This document shows, piece by piece, positions 1 through 12,610 of a DNA stretch of 64,000 nt (positions are counted from its first letter, which is position 1; each line of letters begins with the position of its first letter). The DNA is taken from positions 39,739,682 to 39,803,681 of the forward strand of contig CM065682.1 of NCBI GenBank assembly GCA_017654935.2, read 5' to 3'. The notes below the pieces were generated by a model. It saw only the letters and a list, made by a program, of their open reading frames with translations, was not told the DNA's origin and made no database searches. A program made the position numbers and the translations under genes. This stretch comes from Phymorhynchus buccinoides. Lineage: Eukaryota > Mollusca > Gastropoda > Neogastropoda > Raphitomidae.

Positions 1-360
1 TTCAAGTGCATTTCAGGGGTAGTCTCAGTTGTCCGTTCATTGTCGTTCTTCACGTGATACAAACCCAATTTTTTTTTAAATGGATTTGATTTCAGCAAAT
101 GAAACAATGTTCCAAGAACTTGATTTGACCATTTCTGGGTGCATAACATGTTTATCTTGTACGTCACATTGTGCTAAATATCTTATCCCTAGTGAGTGTT
201 GCTATGTATAAGTTTACTTAAGACAGAGACAAACAGAGAAAGCTAACAGTGAGAAACCAAAATAATGGTGTTCGCGGGAATCGACGAGTAGTCCAAGGGA
301 CGCAATGCAGGGGTTGTCTACAGTACTGTAATGTAACATCGTTTGGCTTATTTCCCTTAG

Positions 361-388
361 ACTGCTCTCTCTCTCTCCTCTCTCTCTC

Positions 389-453
<65 letters not shown>
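361..453. repeat. (CT)n microsatellite
   Basis: Near-pure CT run. The two other copies of block R have assembly gaps at this tract. Confidence 0.95.
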
Positions 454-454
<1 letters not shown>

Positions 455-459
455 ACTGT

Positions 460-846
460 GTGTCAGCTCTGACTGATCGAAGAGTGCAGAGACGACTGAG
501 AGACAAAAGCAGGAACAATGCAATTCAGAAGTGTGTGATTCACAAGTCGGAATCAGAAGAAATCTTGATGTGTGAGGCTGATGATATCGTTTTAGAATAT
601 CGATGTGGTGATAGTGATGAGAAGGGACACAGGCCTACTGGCACACACTGGTTTGTAAAGCAGGCAGAAAAGAACCTCTTGTGCGAGGAGCGTGTTCGAC
701 TTGCCAGCTTGAGAAAAGGAAGACAAGTCGACGACACACAACATCACGCCATTCAAGCCCACGCTGAAAGAGATCTGCATTCTCTGGTTTTTGATTCGGC
801 TTTACCTGGGATGATGGCAGCGTTTCCTGGCCCCAAGCAACGTTGA
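460..846 (+). other. Unassigned open reading frame, 128 codons
   Basis: An open frame (MSALTDRRVQRRLRDK onward), Arg- and Glu-rich, also open in the inverted copy (minus strand, about 30545-30900) with a few changes. The third copy at 61930-62300 is frameshifted. I recognise no domain, and no splice context or conserved neighbour supports it. Conservation between such recent copies is not evidence of coding. It could be an exon of an unknown gene or chance. Confidence 0.15.
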
Positions 847-1047
847 ACTGAGCACTTTTCAATGACAATGTGATCGCCTTTGTTTGTAATCTGTGCTCGC
901 AAAATGTTTTTAAAAAACACACCAAGAAGACAGTAATTGCCGTGGTTTCCATGTCAATCAAACAGATTTTGTTCGTTTTTATGTTTCTCCCACCCCATCA
1001 ACCCAAATTGAAACGGGCTAAAAAGGCCTACTCAATTAAAAACTTCA

Positions 1048-1110
1048 GACTTCAGACCTCTCTCTCTCTGTCTCTCTGTCTCTCTCTTTGTCTCTCTCTC
1101 TGTCTCTGTC

Positions 1111-1195
<85 letters not shown>

Positions 1196-1286
1196 CCCTG
1201 GCTTTTCTTGATTTCAGTAGCTTTTCTTGATTACAGTAGTAGGGAAGAATTAGTAAAAACATCCCGTCAGCCAGTCAGGGGACACG

Positions 1287-1339
<53 letters not shown>

Positions 1340-1360
1340 ATCTCTCTCTCTCTCTCTCCA
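1048..1360. repeat. CT/GT-rich microsatellite cluster
   Basis: CT and TCTG tracts at 1058-1193 and 1289-1358, separated by short unique sequence. Inverted counterparts lie at 29980-30295 and 61405-61725. Confidence 0.95.
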
Positions 1361-1651
1361 AATCAACTTATGCAGCCTGCTGACATCTCTTTGCTTACAT
1401 CACGAATAGGGTTTCAAGGTATGAGGTAGATCTTTTTTCTAGACGTATGTGTTTATGGTACTATGATGTTTACAGTCCACTTCTGTTGTAATATTCCTGT
1501 TCCAGTCACCCCCTCCCCATTCCAGCTTCCCACTGAAAGGTGGAACGAGTGTGGGCAGGTAGAGCGATAATGGAAAAACATTTTTTGCTTAAAGCGGATA
1601 ATAAACCTGTAAAATATCTAGTAGACCTATCACAGACTCACAGGTTTTTAA

Positions 1652-2075
1652 AGACCCACCAGGTCACGTGTCAAAATCACGGGTTTCGCGTGTTTTTCTT
1701 CTTATAGCTGGTAAGAAATCTTGTTTTGACCAGGTTTGACTCCCATACAAATGACCCCAAATTGAAAACGAAACATCATTTTAAAGAGCAGCCTCAATTT
1801 GAAGTTGGAGACATTTGTAAGTGGGTCACAGCTACCCAGAAAAAAGGGACTTAATCGTGGTGCGTCAGTCCGCGGTTGGGTGTTTTTCTGGGTAACGGTG
1901 ACCCACATACAAATGTCCCCAACTTCAAATTGAGGCTACTCTTTAAAGTGATGTTTTGTTTTGAATTTGGGGGCATTTGTATGGGAGTCACTCCTGGTCA
2001 AAATAAGATTTCTTACCAGCTATAAGAGGGAAAACACGTGAAACCCGTGATTTTGACACGTGATGTGGTGGGTCT
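1652..2075. mobile_element. Palindromic MITE with TTAA target site
   Basis: Two arms of about 205 bp are near-perfect reverse complements around a centre near 1863. The ends read agacccacca and tggtgggtct, and the element is bounded by TTAA at 1648-1651 and 2076-2079, as for piggyBac-type elements. It has no coding capacity. Confidence 0.8.
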
Positions 2076-2119
2076 TTAAGACTCAATACACGTATAATAA
2101 AAGACAAGCGCGTTGGAGA

Positions 2120-2141
2120 GGGGGGGGGGGGGGGGGGGGGT
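2120..2141. repeat. Homopolymer G/C tract
   Basis: A long G run; counterparts are poly-C runs at 29193-29211 and 60600-60629. Confidence 0.95.
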
Positions 2142-2543
2142 ACAGGTGTTCCGGAACTCCACAAACTAGAAAATAAAAGAGTGACAATCCGTGACTGCAT
2201 GTCCGTCGTATAATGAAACTTCACGCCAGAGCTTTAGCAAATAATAAAAATCATGAGTTCACATCTTATTCTCCCAGGAGAGGCCTCCAATACTTTTTTA
2301 CATTCAAATTATTGTCAGCTTCTGGGAAGAATCGTCCCACGTACACACCCCGAACGACATGTTGACCTCCCCCCCCCTCAACTAATTGATCCGCCCCTAG
2401 TACATTATTGTACATCTTTGGGACATCAAGACTTTAAAATCACAAGAAATGACCATTAATACCAAAGACTTGCAAGACATTCCTTATATTGCTTGCTACT
2501 CTGTTTTTCATTCTAAAATGGAAGTAATATGTTAACGTTTACG

Positions 2544-5155
2544 TCTCCCCGTGGGGATGCCGGGGGGTCTTACGTAAAAACAGTTTCCCCATTTTCTGGA
2601 AGTTCTGTGCTTGTAGCTTTCTCTAATTTCCCACTCTCTCTGTCTGGAAGTTCTGTGCTTTGTAGCTTTCTCTAATGTGCACTCTCTGTCTCTGAAGTTC
2701 TGTGCTTGTAGCTTTCTCTAATTTCCCACTCTCTCTGTCTGGAAGTTCTGTGCTTGTAGCTTTCTCTAATGTCCCACTCTCTCTGTCTGGAAGTTCTGTG
2801 CTTGTAGCTTCCTCTAATGTCCCACTCTCTCTCTGTCTGGAAGTTCTGTGCTTGTAGCTTTCTCTAATGTCCCACTCTCTCTCTCTGTCTTGAAGTTCTG
2901 TGCTTGTAGCTTCCTCTAATGTCCCACTCTCTCTCTCTGTCTGGAAGTTCTGTGCTTGTAGCTTTCTCTAATGTTCCACTCTCTCTCTCTGTCTTGAAGT
3001 TCTGTGCTTGTAGCTTTCTCTAATGTCCCACTCTCTCTCTGTCTGGAAGTTCTGTGCTTGTAGCTTCCTCTAATTTCCCACTCTCTCTGTCTGTCTTGAA
3101 GTTCTGTGCTTGTAGCTTCCTCTAATGTCCCACTCTCTGTCTGGAAGTTCTCACTCTCTCTCTCTGTCTTCCTCTAATGTCCCACTCTCTGTCTGGAAGT
3201 TCTGTGCTTGCAGCTTTCTCTAATCTGCCACTCTCTCTCTCTGTCTTGAAGTTCTGTGCTTGTAGCTTCCTCTAATAGTCCCACTCTCTGTCTGGAAGTT
3301 CTGTGCTTGTAGCTTTCTCTAATTTTCCACTCTCTCTCTCTGTCTTGAAGTTCTGTGCTTGTAGCTTCCTCTAATGCCCACTCTCTCTCTTGTGTCTGGA
3401 AGTTCTGTGCTTGTAACTCCTCTAATGTCCCACTCTCTCTGTCTGGAAGTTCTGTGCTTGTAGCTTTCTCTAATTTCCCACTCTCTCTCTGTTCTGGAAG
3501 TTCTGTGCTTGTAGCTTTCTCTAATGTCCCACTCTCTCTGTCTGGGACTGTGCTTGTAGCTTTCTCTCTGTCTTGGAAGTTCTGTGCTTGTAGCTTCCTC
3601 TAATGTCCCACCTCTCTCTGTCTGGAAGTTCTGTGCTTGTAGCTTTCTCTAATTTTCCACTCTCTCTCTCTGTCTTGAAGTTCTGTGCTTGTAGCTTCCT
3701 CTAATGCCCCACTCTCTCTGTGTCTGGAAGTTCTGTGCTTGTAACTTCCTCTAATGTCCCACTCTCTCTGTCTGGAAGGTATGTGCTTGTAGCTTTCTTT
3801 AATTTCCCACTCTCTCTCTCTGTCTGGAAGTTCTGTGCTTGTAGCTTTCTCTAATTTCCCACTCTCTCTGTCTGGAAGTTCTGGAGCTTCCTCTAATGTT
3901 CTGTGCTTGTAGCTTTCTCTAATGTCCCACTCTCTCTCTCTGTCTGGAAGTTCTGTGCTTGTAACTTCTCTCTAAGTGTGCAGCTTTCACTCTCTCTGTC
4001 TGGAAGTTCTGTGCTTGTAGCTTCATCTAATCTGTCACTCTCTAGTCTGTCTGGAAGTTCTGTGCTTGTAGCTTTCTCTAATGTCCCACTCTCTCTGTCT
4101 GGAAGTTCTGTGCTTGCAGCTTTCTCTAATTTCCCACTCTCTCTGTCTGGAAGTTCTGTGCTTGTAGCTTTCTCTAATCTGCCACTCTCTCTGTCTGGAA
4201 GTTCTGTGCTTGCTAATGTCCCACTCTCTCTCTGGAAGTTATGTGCTTCTTTCTCTAATTTCCCACTCTCTCTGTCTGGAAGTTCTGTGCTTGTAGCTTC
4301 CTCAAATCTGCCACTCTCTCTGTCTGGAAGTTCTGTGCTTGTAACTTCCTCTAATTTCCCACTCTCTCTGTCTGGAAGTTCTGTGCTTGTAGTTTTCTCT
4401 AATGTTCCACTATCTCTCTCTGGAAGTTCTGTGCTTGTATCTTTCTCTAATGTCACACACTCTCTTCTGGAAGTTCTGTGCTTGTAGCTTTCTCTAATGT
4501 CCAATCTCTCTCTGTCTGGAAGTTCTGTGCTTGTAGAGTTCTCTAATTCCCACTCTCTCTCTCTGTTGGAAGTTCTGTGCTTGTAGCTTCTCTAATGTCC
4601 CACTCCTCTCTGTCTGGAAGTTCTGTGCTTGTAGCTTTCTCTAATTTCCCACTCTCTCTGTCTGGAAGTTCTGTGCTTGTAGCTTTCTCTAATGTCCCAC
4701 TCTCTCTGTCTGGAAGTTCTGTGCTTGTAGCTTTTCTCTGATGTGACACTCTCTCTCTGTCTGGAAGTTCTGCTCTTGTCAGCTTACCAATATGTCCACT
4801 CCTCTGTGTGGAAGTTCTGTGCTTGTAAACTTCATCTAATCTTTCACACTCTCTTTGAATCTTCCTTTTCCCCTTTGCTTTTTATCACCTACTATCTTTT
4901 TGACTTATTGGCCCACTCTTCTCCCTTTTGTTTTTTAAATCCAAATATTTTGTTCTCCTTTGAGCTCCCCCCGAAATCGGGAATGTGTCGGCTGTAATGG
5001 GCTCCAATAAGTCAGAAAGAATAGTGGATTATACGTTTTTTGAAAGCAAAGGGAGTCAAAGAGAGAGTGACAGATTAGAGGAAGTTCAAGCACAGAACTT
5101 CCATAAGGTGGGGAAACTATTTTTACGAAAGACCCCCGGTATCCCCACGGGGAGA
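2544..5155. mobile_element. Minisatellite array (about 48-bp unit) bounded by inverted repeats
   Basis: Dozens of imperfect units of consensus ctggaagttctgtgcttgta plus a CT-rich half, variable at 44-52 bp, span about 2594-4840. Both outer ends carry the same sequence of some 50 bp in opposite orientation (tctccccgtggggat at 2544; atccccacggggaga ending at 5155). The whole therefore resembles a TIR element with a tandem-repeat core. Confidence 0.65.
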
Positions 5156-5651
5156 TTAGCCAGTATAAACTTACAGAGGACAAATAGAGACAATTTTAGA
5201 TTGGCATAATTATGGAGCGACTTAAAAGGAGAGACAAACATGTACGTCCAGCACACACCAAACAGCACAATAATTAACCAACAGGTTCAGTTTTTTGCAA
5301 CACGTTTATTGCAAAACGATTTGCACAAAGGCTAACAGAAATATATACATTTCTCTGCAACATCTTTACAATATATGACAATGTGAGTTCAAATCATGCT
5401 TAATTATAAAACAATGCACACATTTATAAACATACAATAATGTCCGCATAACATTATGCAAATCCATCACTTAACAGAAAATACATAATCATTTCAGAAA
5501 AAAAGTAGTGTTAGTAATTAGTCTATATAGTCCCGTCAACAGCTAGGTCTTCTCAGGAGTCACCACGTATAGTTCGACACGTATACAGAAAACTGATGAC
5601 ACCGGTTTAAAAATTTATCGGTTTAGAGGGCAATAATTAAAAAACCGACTT

Positions 5652-5966
5652 CAGGGCCAAGCCACACGTCCTTACAGTTTGAATTCGATCGCTTCCGGTC
5701 CTTTTGGCTAAGACAGTGCATTCGGGGACATAACTTTTTGTTCTAATCCTGGTTGGTATGCTTCAGCCGTCGTACATGGCGAAAGCTGCTACCGCGACGT
5801 TTAAACTGAACTTCCATGTCAACCACGTCCACTAAAATCGCACGACTGATACGATACGAATCAGGCTCATCTCGATGCGGCCAATCACATTTTGTTCTGA
5901 GACACGTGATTTAATCGTATGTACAGTCAGCGCGAGCTTAGCGGAAATGGGTGGCCTCTTTAAGTT
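5652..5966 (-). mobile_element. TIR MITE (gggccagccac ends) with nested U2-like SINE
   Basis: Diverged inverted counterpart of 25955-26254. The inner element runs from about 5671 to 5820 and carries a mutated U2-like segment at 5687-5712. Confidence 0.55.
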
Positions 5967-6396
5967 AAAAGAAAATGCACAAAGTAAGGACAAATCAAAT
6001 ATCATTGGTTTGACTCAAAGAAATCAATGCATGCAGCGTGGCAATAGAATTGGACATAGTATGCAGAGCATAAAAACTTGAAGAATGGACCCAATAATTG
6101 CATTGTTCTATCCTGTAGAAAAACAAATGAGAGAGAAACATCAAGTTAATTAAACATGTATTTACAATGTTGAATTTCTATTCATCTCTAGTTTGTTAGG
6201 ACGCGGAAACACACACCACACGGATAGGTATTCCTTTTTAATAAAGACATCATGTATGCATTTGCGTGTCTTTGGCCATGACTTCCAGATAAGACAGAGA
6301 AGGCATGCGTATTTTCTGAGGGACTGGGCTGGAATTGGTTAATAGTGAAGATGCCTTGCCAAGTAAAATTTCCTCTTTTTTCGACCAAGGAACTTT

Positions 6397-6644
6397 CTTA
6401 GGCCGCGCATCCAGGCCGATCCCAAAAGCCTAATGTCTTTCGGTAATGGACACGCGGATAACCGAGGTCCCGGGAGCTCATGCACTTAGCACACGCTAAG
6501 ACCAGAAGTGGCAACGAAAGTGTAATTTGGTCAAAATTTGCCCAATCCTTCTCATCAGTCAACACAAAAATCGCTGCCAAATGGTTTTTTTAAATTGGGT
6601 GGCGCGACTCTGGCTGCGACCGCTCTCCAGTGGGAGAAACCCAA
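6397..6644 (-). repeat. Dispersed repeat family containing cctcggtttatcgtctcatc
   Basis: Partial member cut by the gap. The same family is at 25228-25510, 34234-34495, 56928-57235 and 63240-63560. Conserved parts include gagagcgcgtcgcagccaga and tgccactgggtttaacgtg. It is non-coding and SINE-sized. Confidence 0.7.
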
Positions 6645-7144
6645 NNNNNNNNNNNNNNNNNNNNNNNNNNNNNNNNNNNNNNNNNNNNNNNNNNNNNNNN
6701 NNNNNNNNNNNNNNNNNNNNNNNNNNNNNNNNNNNNNNNNNNNNNNNNNNNNNNNNNNNNNNNNNNNNNNNNNNNNNNNNNNNNNNNNNNNNNNNNNNNN
6801 NNNNNNNNNNNNNNNNNNNNNNNNNNNNNNNNNNNNNNNNNNNNNNNNNNNNNNNNNNNNNNNNNNNNNNNNNNNNNNNNNNNNNNNNNNNNNNNNNNNN
6901 NNNNNNNNNNNNNNNNNNNNNNNNNNNNNNNNNNNNNNNNNNNNNNNNNNNNNNNNNNNNNNNNNNNNNNNNNNNNNNNNNNNNNNNNNNNNNNNNNNNN
7001 NNNNNNNNNNNNNNNNNNNNNNNNNNNNNNNNNNNNNNNNNNNNNNNNNNNNNNNNNNNNNNNNNNNNNNNNNNNNNNNNNNNNNNNNNNNNNNNNNNNN
7101 NNNNNNNNNNNNNNNNNNNNNNNNNNNNNNNNNNNNNNNNNNNN
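6645..7144. other. Assembly gap (500 N)
   Basis: Exactly 500 N, so the true length is unknown. It joins an inverted copy of block R to the first intron of PROPPIN copy 1; the missing exon 1 may lie here. Confidence 0.99.
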
Positions 7145-7325
7145 ACAACACACTCGCATCGCTTCCTTATCCCTCGCTTCTGTAGGCCTATTCTGCTAGA
7201 CGTCGTCCTTACACATTCAAGTCGTCCACATTTTAGATTAGCCCATGATCAGATGGACCAACAGGTCTGCTGATAAAGTAATTTATGGGCCTTCCAGACA
7301 CCAATTTGACTTTAGTTTAATGTTT

Positions 7326-7330
<5 letters not shown>

Positions 7331-7379
<49 letters not shown>

Positions 7380-7425
7380 TAGAGAGAGAGAGAGGAGAGA
7401 GAGCGAGATAGAGAGAGAGAGAGAG
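7331..7425. repeat. (GT)n-(GA)n compound microsatellite
   Basis: GT run 7331-7368 followed by GA-rich sequence to about 7425. In copy 2 it is longer (38293-38398). Confidence 0.95.
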
Positions 7426-7429
7426 GATA

Positions 7430-8345
7430 CCATGTATAGCTTTTTTCATTAATTTTGTTTTAGTAAGTTCATTTATCAGCAATGACAACAGAGCAGGAGA
7501 ACAAACCTCACCTTGTTTTAAACCTTGTGGACACAAAAAAGCGTCTGTTAAATTGGCTCCCACTCGCACACGTGCCTTACCAACATCATAAATGGTTTTA
7601 AGGGTGCATTCATACATTTCCCCCTAGTTCCCTCTAATTGTGGAAGTATTTTCCACAATTTATCCCTGTTTACCGTATCAAATGCCTTACGGAAATCTAT
7701 TTAAGGCAACATAAAGTTTTCTGTGTTTAAGTAATTGTTTTGTGCACAAGCCATAAGGGTAAATACATGATCAATTGTACAACGGTTGTCCATAAAACCC
7801 GCCTGTTCCTCGCCTATAACATCATTTTCGTCTATCCATTTTGAAAGCCTTTTATTAAATATGAACTTGTCACTTTATTTTAAAACACCTGGACCCCACT
7901 GGGGGGCCTATGCTGGCCCCCGGACTCCCGCCTCTTTTTTTCCTCTTTTCTGCTTTTCTGAGAATCTCATCTCTGATTAAAGTGCTCAAGCCATTTTTGG
8001 GAAGAAATTGAATTGTGTCATGTTTGCATTGCATACGTTTAACTGAACGGATAGTATCCCAGAACAACTTGCTATCCTTCAGATTACTTTGTAGTGAATC
8101 AACAATATTTTCCCAGTGTGTCTTTTCCTTCATCCTTAATAATTCCTTGTACTCCCCATCCTTTTTGACAATATTCCAATCGATCAGGCACTTTGTTAGA
8201 TCTGTTAAATTTATGTAATAAACCCCACGCCACTTTCCTAATTTGTCTACATTCTAAACCAAACCATATTGTATGCTTGTCACAATCAACAAGAACAGTT
8301 TTCTTCATACATTCACAAGGAAAGTATAAACATTCATTAAGCATA
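7430..8345 (-). pseudogene. Non-LTR retrotransposon fragment (reverse transcriptase) in intron 1, copy 1
   Basis: On the minus strand, pieces match the N-terminal part of a LINE reverse transcriptase: a KLFWDTIRS-like linker segment near 8060, GEEQAGFMDN and TIDHVF near 7770-7830, and GLKQGEVCSPALLSLLINEL near 7450-7530. The frame is broken several times. An unrelated stretch of about 60 bp (7890-7950) interrupts it, and it ends in a GA/GT microsatellite before the catalytic YxDD motif, so it cannot be active. The family was not identified. Confidence 0.75.
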
Positions 8346-8577
8346 AGTACAGACTGATAAACATCTTTTTCACTAAGATTAGTAGCATTGGTAACACTAA
8401 CCTTTGCACAGAGAGAGGGAGGGAGATATATTCTTGTGTGTCTGTCTGTCTCTGTGTCTGTCTATCCTTACATCAATCTCTTCCCTGCGTCTGTCTCTTT
8501 CTCTCGTCCAAACGCCAGCAGCAAAGAACTTGAGAGTACGTTTATTAATGTACCGGCCGATTGTATTTTTCTCTCAG

Positions 8578-9022
8578 ATGCATCTACGCACAGGATCAGA
8601 ATGGACTGAGAGGCATTTCCATAAAACGACTGACGGAAATACAAAGCACCACCATTGGTAAGGGGCTTTTTTTTTTTTTTTTTATCTATCTTTGGATTCA
8701 CAGATTCATAATTATGTAAACATTTTTGTAAAAGTTAGGCCTATTGCTAACTTAATGTGTCAGGTGTCAGACTGACTAAGGAGTAAGGCGAAATCATAGG
8801 ACATACTCTGCTAATAACCATTTCAATGACAACATTTCAAAGTCATACAATTCTTCCAAAACAATTCAAAGGGTCCACATACAAAACTGTAAAAACTGTG
8901 ATTATATTTAAAACATGTTTGACTTCTATGCAAGAATGACCATTATATACGTATTTTATAAACGGTAAAGCCACATACAGGCACTGCCAGTTCTTTGTGT
9001 GTGTGTGTGTGCGTGTGCGTGT

Positions 9023-9053
<31 letters not shown>

Positions 9054-9508
9054 CGCCCAATGTGTGTTCATCACGACCAATCGCTCTCCTGACATTTGGT
9101 GTAGGGATTTTGTGAGAGCTAGGGATTAGAAAAGAAAATATCTTCTTTTTATAGGTTAGACGAGAGTTAATTCTCTACCAAAGATCAAGTTGTACTTCCG
9201 AAATTAACCGTGACTTTCGCTAAAACTGTGACACTTCTCTTTTATGTTTTAATTTCTTTGGTCTTTTTAGTTGAACTGAAGGACGTCCACATTGTGGAGA
9301 CGATGGGAGAGTTCATTGCGTTTACGTATGTCAGCTCCCCCAAAACCCTCCATTTCTTCAAGAAAGTGGACGGCAAGCTGGTAAGTGCTGTATCAAGCAG
9401 TATTTAAAGTAGATTAAGTAGTTAGTGCAATGAATTTAATTCGATATCTTTGCAAAAGTACAACATTATCTCGTTATTTTTGTCTGTGTCTCTCTCTGTC
9501 TGTCTCTG

Positions 9509-9582
<74 letters not shown>

Positions 9583-9595
9583 CTCTCTCTCTCTG

Positions 9596-9657
<62 letters not shown>

Positions 9658-12564
9658 GTGCTGTCCTTTCAGAATATAATAATACAGGTTTTCTTTTCCT
9701 TTTATTATGTTCTTTGTTGTTTTTGTATTTTTAAAAGAAGAATCACTATAAACAAATTCTATCCCAGCCCGCCAGAATAGTATCTGCCACCTCTGCTATC
9801 TGGCAATCATTGTCGGAAACGACAGACTAGCATACAAAAAAAAATTCATTTCCCAAACTTCCTGTCTCTTCTTGTCTCAACATGATGAAGGTTACACAAG
9901 AACACAAGTCATGTTGTAGTACACGAGCACCACAAACACTAACAAAATAGACTAGAGGACGAGTAATGGAATGTACTGGGGGCTTTAGATTTTTATGGAA
10001 ACTGCATTTGTGCAATAGTGTATCTCTGAATTGTGATCATTTTCAGGTACCACAGGCGGATACCACAATGTTCTTTGATCCGATCCTGTCTGTGAAGGGA
10101 TGGGCTCGCGGCAATACTGTGGTAAAAAACAATATTGCTAAGTAGTGTGGTGGTGGTGGTGGTGTGTGTGTGTGTGTGTGTGTGTTATTATGACCGCAGA
10201 GCGTGCAAATAGCAAGGCCACGTAATTTGAGACACATTGTTCTCTTTGATGTTGGATGGAAATAAAGCAGACGATTTATTAGATGATGATGATGATGATG
10301 GTGCTTTGGAATTCTTTATTGGTCTGAGACTAGATGTCCGGGCTGTACTCTACGCTTCCTTTCATACCGTTGTTAGCCAAGCCCGGGAACTACAGACACC
10401 TGTAGGCATGAAAATAGAGCAACACTCTCAGAATCAAATCCGTCAAATGGATGAAGCTCGACTGCGTGGTTCCATTGAGCCCATTGCCACTCACTCTTGG
10501 TAGCGGTTCAGGACAACAACAAAAAACTCGCCTCTGATGGGATTCGAACCCGAGACCTCCCAGCCATTAGTCCGTGACACTGCCACTGCGCAACGACGGC
10601 AGGTTCAAAATGATTTTTTTACAAGTATGCCTGCGATAAATTGAAAACCCGTATCCAATATCATTGCTATATTCTGCCCCTTGCCTATAATAATCTTTGA
10701 TGACAAGACACCTTATATCTACGCCTTTTAAAAGCTTTCTGATGTGACGAAGTCTGACAGGTATTGTTTTGTCTGCTCATGTTATTGGAATTTTGTTTCA
10801 TGTTTTTATTCCATTTCAATTCTGTGTAAAGCGCCCTGTAGCCTACATAGTAGGATGGGCGCTATATAAATTTTCCTCATTATTATTATTTATTACTTTC
10901 ATTTTCCCCCAGCGTCTGGCGCTGTGCTTCAAAGACAGCATAGCCATCGTCAACAGCGCTCTGAAGCCAATGTTCTGGCTACGTGAGAAGGCCCTGGACT
11001 CTGGTGTCATGGCCATGTGCTCACTGACCGCCAAGCTGGCCTACCCTTGCTGCAGCGACAGAGGCAGCATTAAGCTGGTCAGCGCTGTGGTGCGGGTCAG
11101 TGGAATTTGGGATACGTTTTAAGACTGGAGTAAGAAGCAACAAAGTAACTATTATGCGTTATTGGGTCGGTGTAAGTTGAATGAATGAAAAATGGTGTTT
11201 TACGTCCTCTCGGTCATAGACACATATGGGACATTTGTAAATACAAAGATGGTGGGAACAATACTGGAGGCAATACCCGGAGGCAGTGCAACACCAGTAA
11301 AGTCCCGATTTTTTTTTTTAGCAATACAGATATGTGTAGCAGTAACCACGCCTCGGTTAAACCTCATCGGCAATGGTACTGCCACAAGGATCTGCATAAA
11401 AGTATGATTTTGGTCGGTGTAAGTTTTATTCACTCGGTGTATGCGTACTGCGCAGCTTAATTAGGCAGGTTTGCATCATTACGTAAAACTTATTTTTAAA
11501 ATAATGCTTAACCGCACAGTTTTGAACATTTGCGGTATTTATAATAATAAAAAACTAGCAAATTGATATGCTATAATTCCAAAGTAAATATTTTTTTATT
11601 AGCAGATTTTAGAAAAAGCATAACAAAGAGGATTAAGACGAAGAGAGGGGTTGTGACTCATTTGCATTCATTGTGTCCTAAAAATAGACTAGAAGTGATT
11701 TCATTGGTTGAAAACTATTAAGGGACCGAAGAGGAACACTTTTATACCAGTTTGGGTTGCATGGCTTCGCTGAGTTGTGAAGTGTGAATGCTTGAACACT
11801 ATATGGCTACTGCAAAGAACACCTTTTGCAAGAGTGAATGCCCTTGGTGGGTGGGAGGAGATGGTTGCGTACTGACCAAACAAGGGAATAACTCTCGCCA
11901 ATAACCCTATTTGAAGCCACTAAATGGCTGCCTTTCGCAAGAGTGAATACCCTTGTCCACCCTGACCAGCAAGTGCTTCACTCTCACTGTCAAGGGAGTT
12001 AATAACCCTAGTTGCAGAGGCCAATAACATTCGTGTTGAACGGTTGTAAAGGGAAGCTATCGGCCAGTGTTCAATGAGCTAACTTTGTAATGAAAATGAT
12101 TTTGGTTTTTTAATAAGGGCATCTGCGATGCTGATTGGTATATTGAAAACGAATATTTTATCATAGCCCTGTTTGCTATTTGTCTATGACAATGGTCGTT
12201 TGTTTTCATCCAAGTGTTGAAATATCTTAACCGTAAATAAGTGTAAAAATAATATGCCTACGACTGGGTAAAGGAAGAGTCACGCCAGTTTATTATGTTT
12301 TTTGCTGTTGTTTAAAAGGCATAATAAATGTAGATTTAAACAAAATGATATTAAATCGCTTAAACGTCAGGTAAGACTAGGGAACATTTGATAGTTGTTT
12401 TTTTCAATGTAGATTTAGTAGAAGAAGGTACACAGAAACACAAGGCTGCCACTTTTAGCTGTAATTGCTTTTAGAGTTAAGTTTTGTTATCTACTTGTTG
12501 AAGAATAATTGATTGTAAAGCACTTTGGGCTCATTTGAGGTAAAGCGCTATATAAATGTACTAC

Positions 12565-12610
<46 letters not shown>

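Larger units (their letters stand above)
1..6644 (-). repeat. Intergenic block R, inverted copy (contig A)
   Basis: Position 1 onward is the reverse complement of the sequence ending near 32355, and 6644 corresponds to about 25276. It holds the same elements in reversed order: CT tracts, TTAA MITE, 48-bp minisatellite, U2-like SINE and dispersed repeat. Unlike the other copies it runs unbroken through the (CT)n tract at 361-453, where those copies have gaps. No gene is supported. Confidence 0.85.

Noticed and set aside
1032..1429. Ser/Leu or Arg/Glu repeat open frames
   Set aside because: They are translations of (CT)n or (GA)n tracts; the same holds at 9430-9780, 30089-30307, 31742-32002 and 37621-37866.
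3893..4504. Minus-strand open frame of TSTELPDRESGKLEKA repeats
   Set aside because: The 48-bp minisatellite unit is a multiple of three, but unit length varies and frames break repeatedly in all three copies; no flanking exon is seen.
2594..4840. Possible CRISPR array from regular repeats
   Set aside because: Units are contiguous variants without unique spacers, and the genome is eukaryotic.
6527..7273. Open frames spanning runs of X
   Set aside because: They cross the 500-N gap and have no sequence content; likewise at 30538-31516 and 62227-63021.
10529..10603. Functional tRNA gene
   Set aside because: The B box is good but acceptor-stem pairing is poor and it sits in an intron with a copy in the other gene; a SINE head is more likely.
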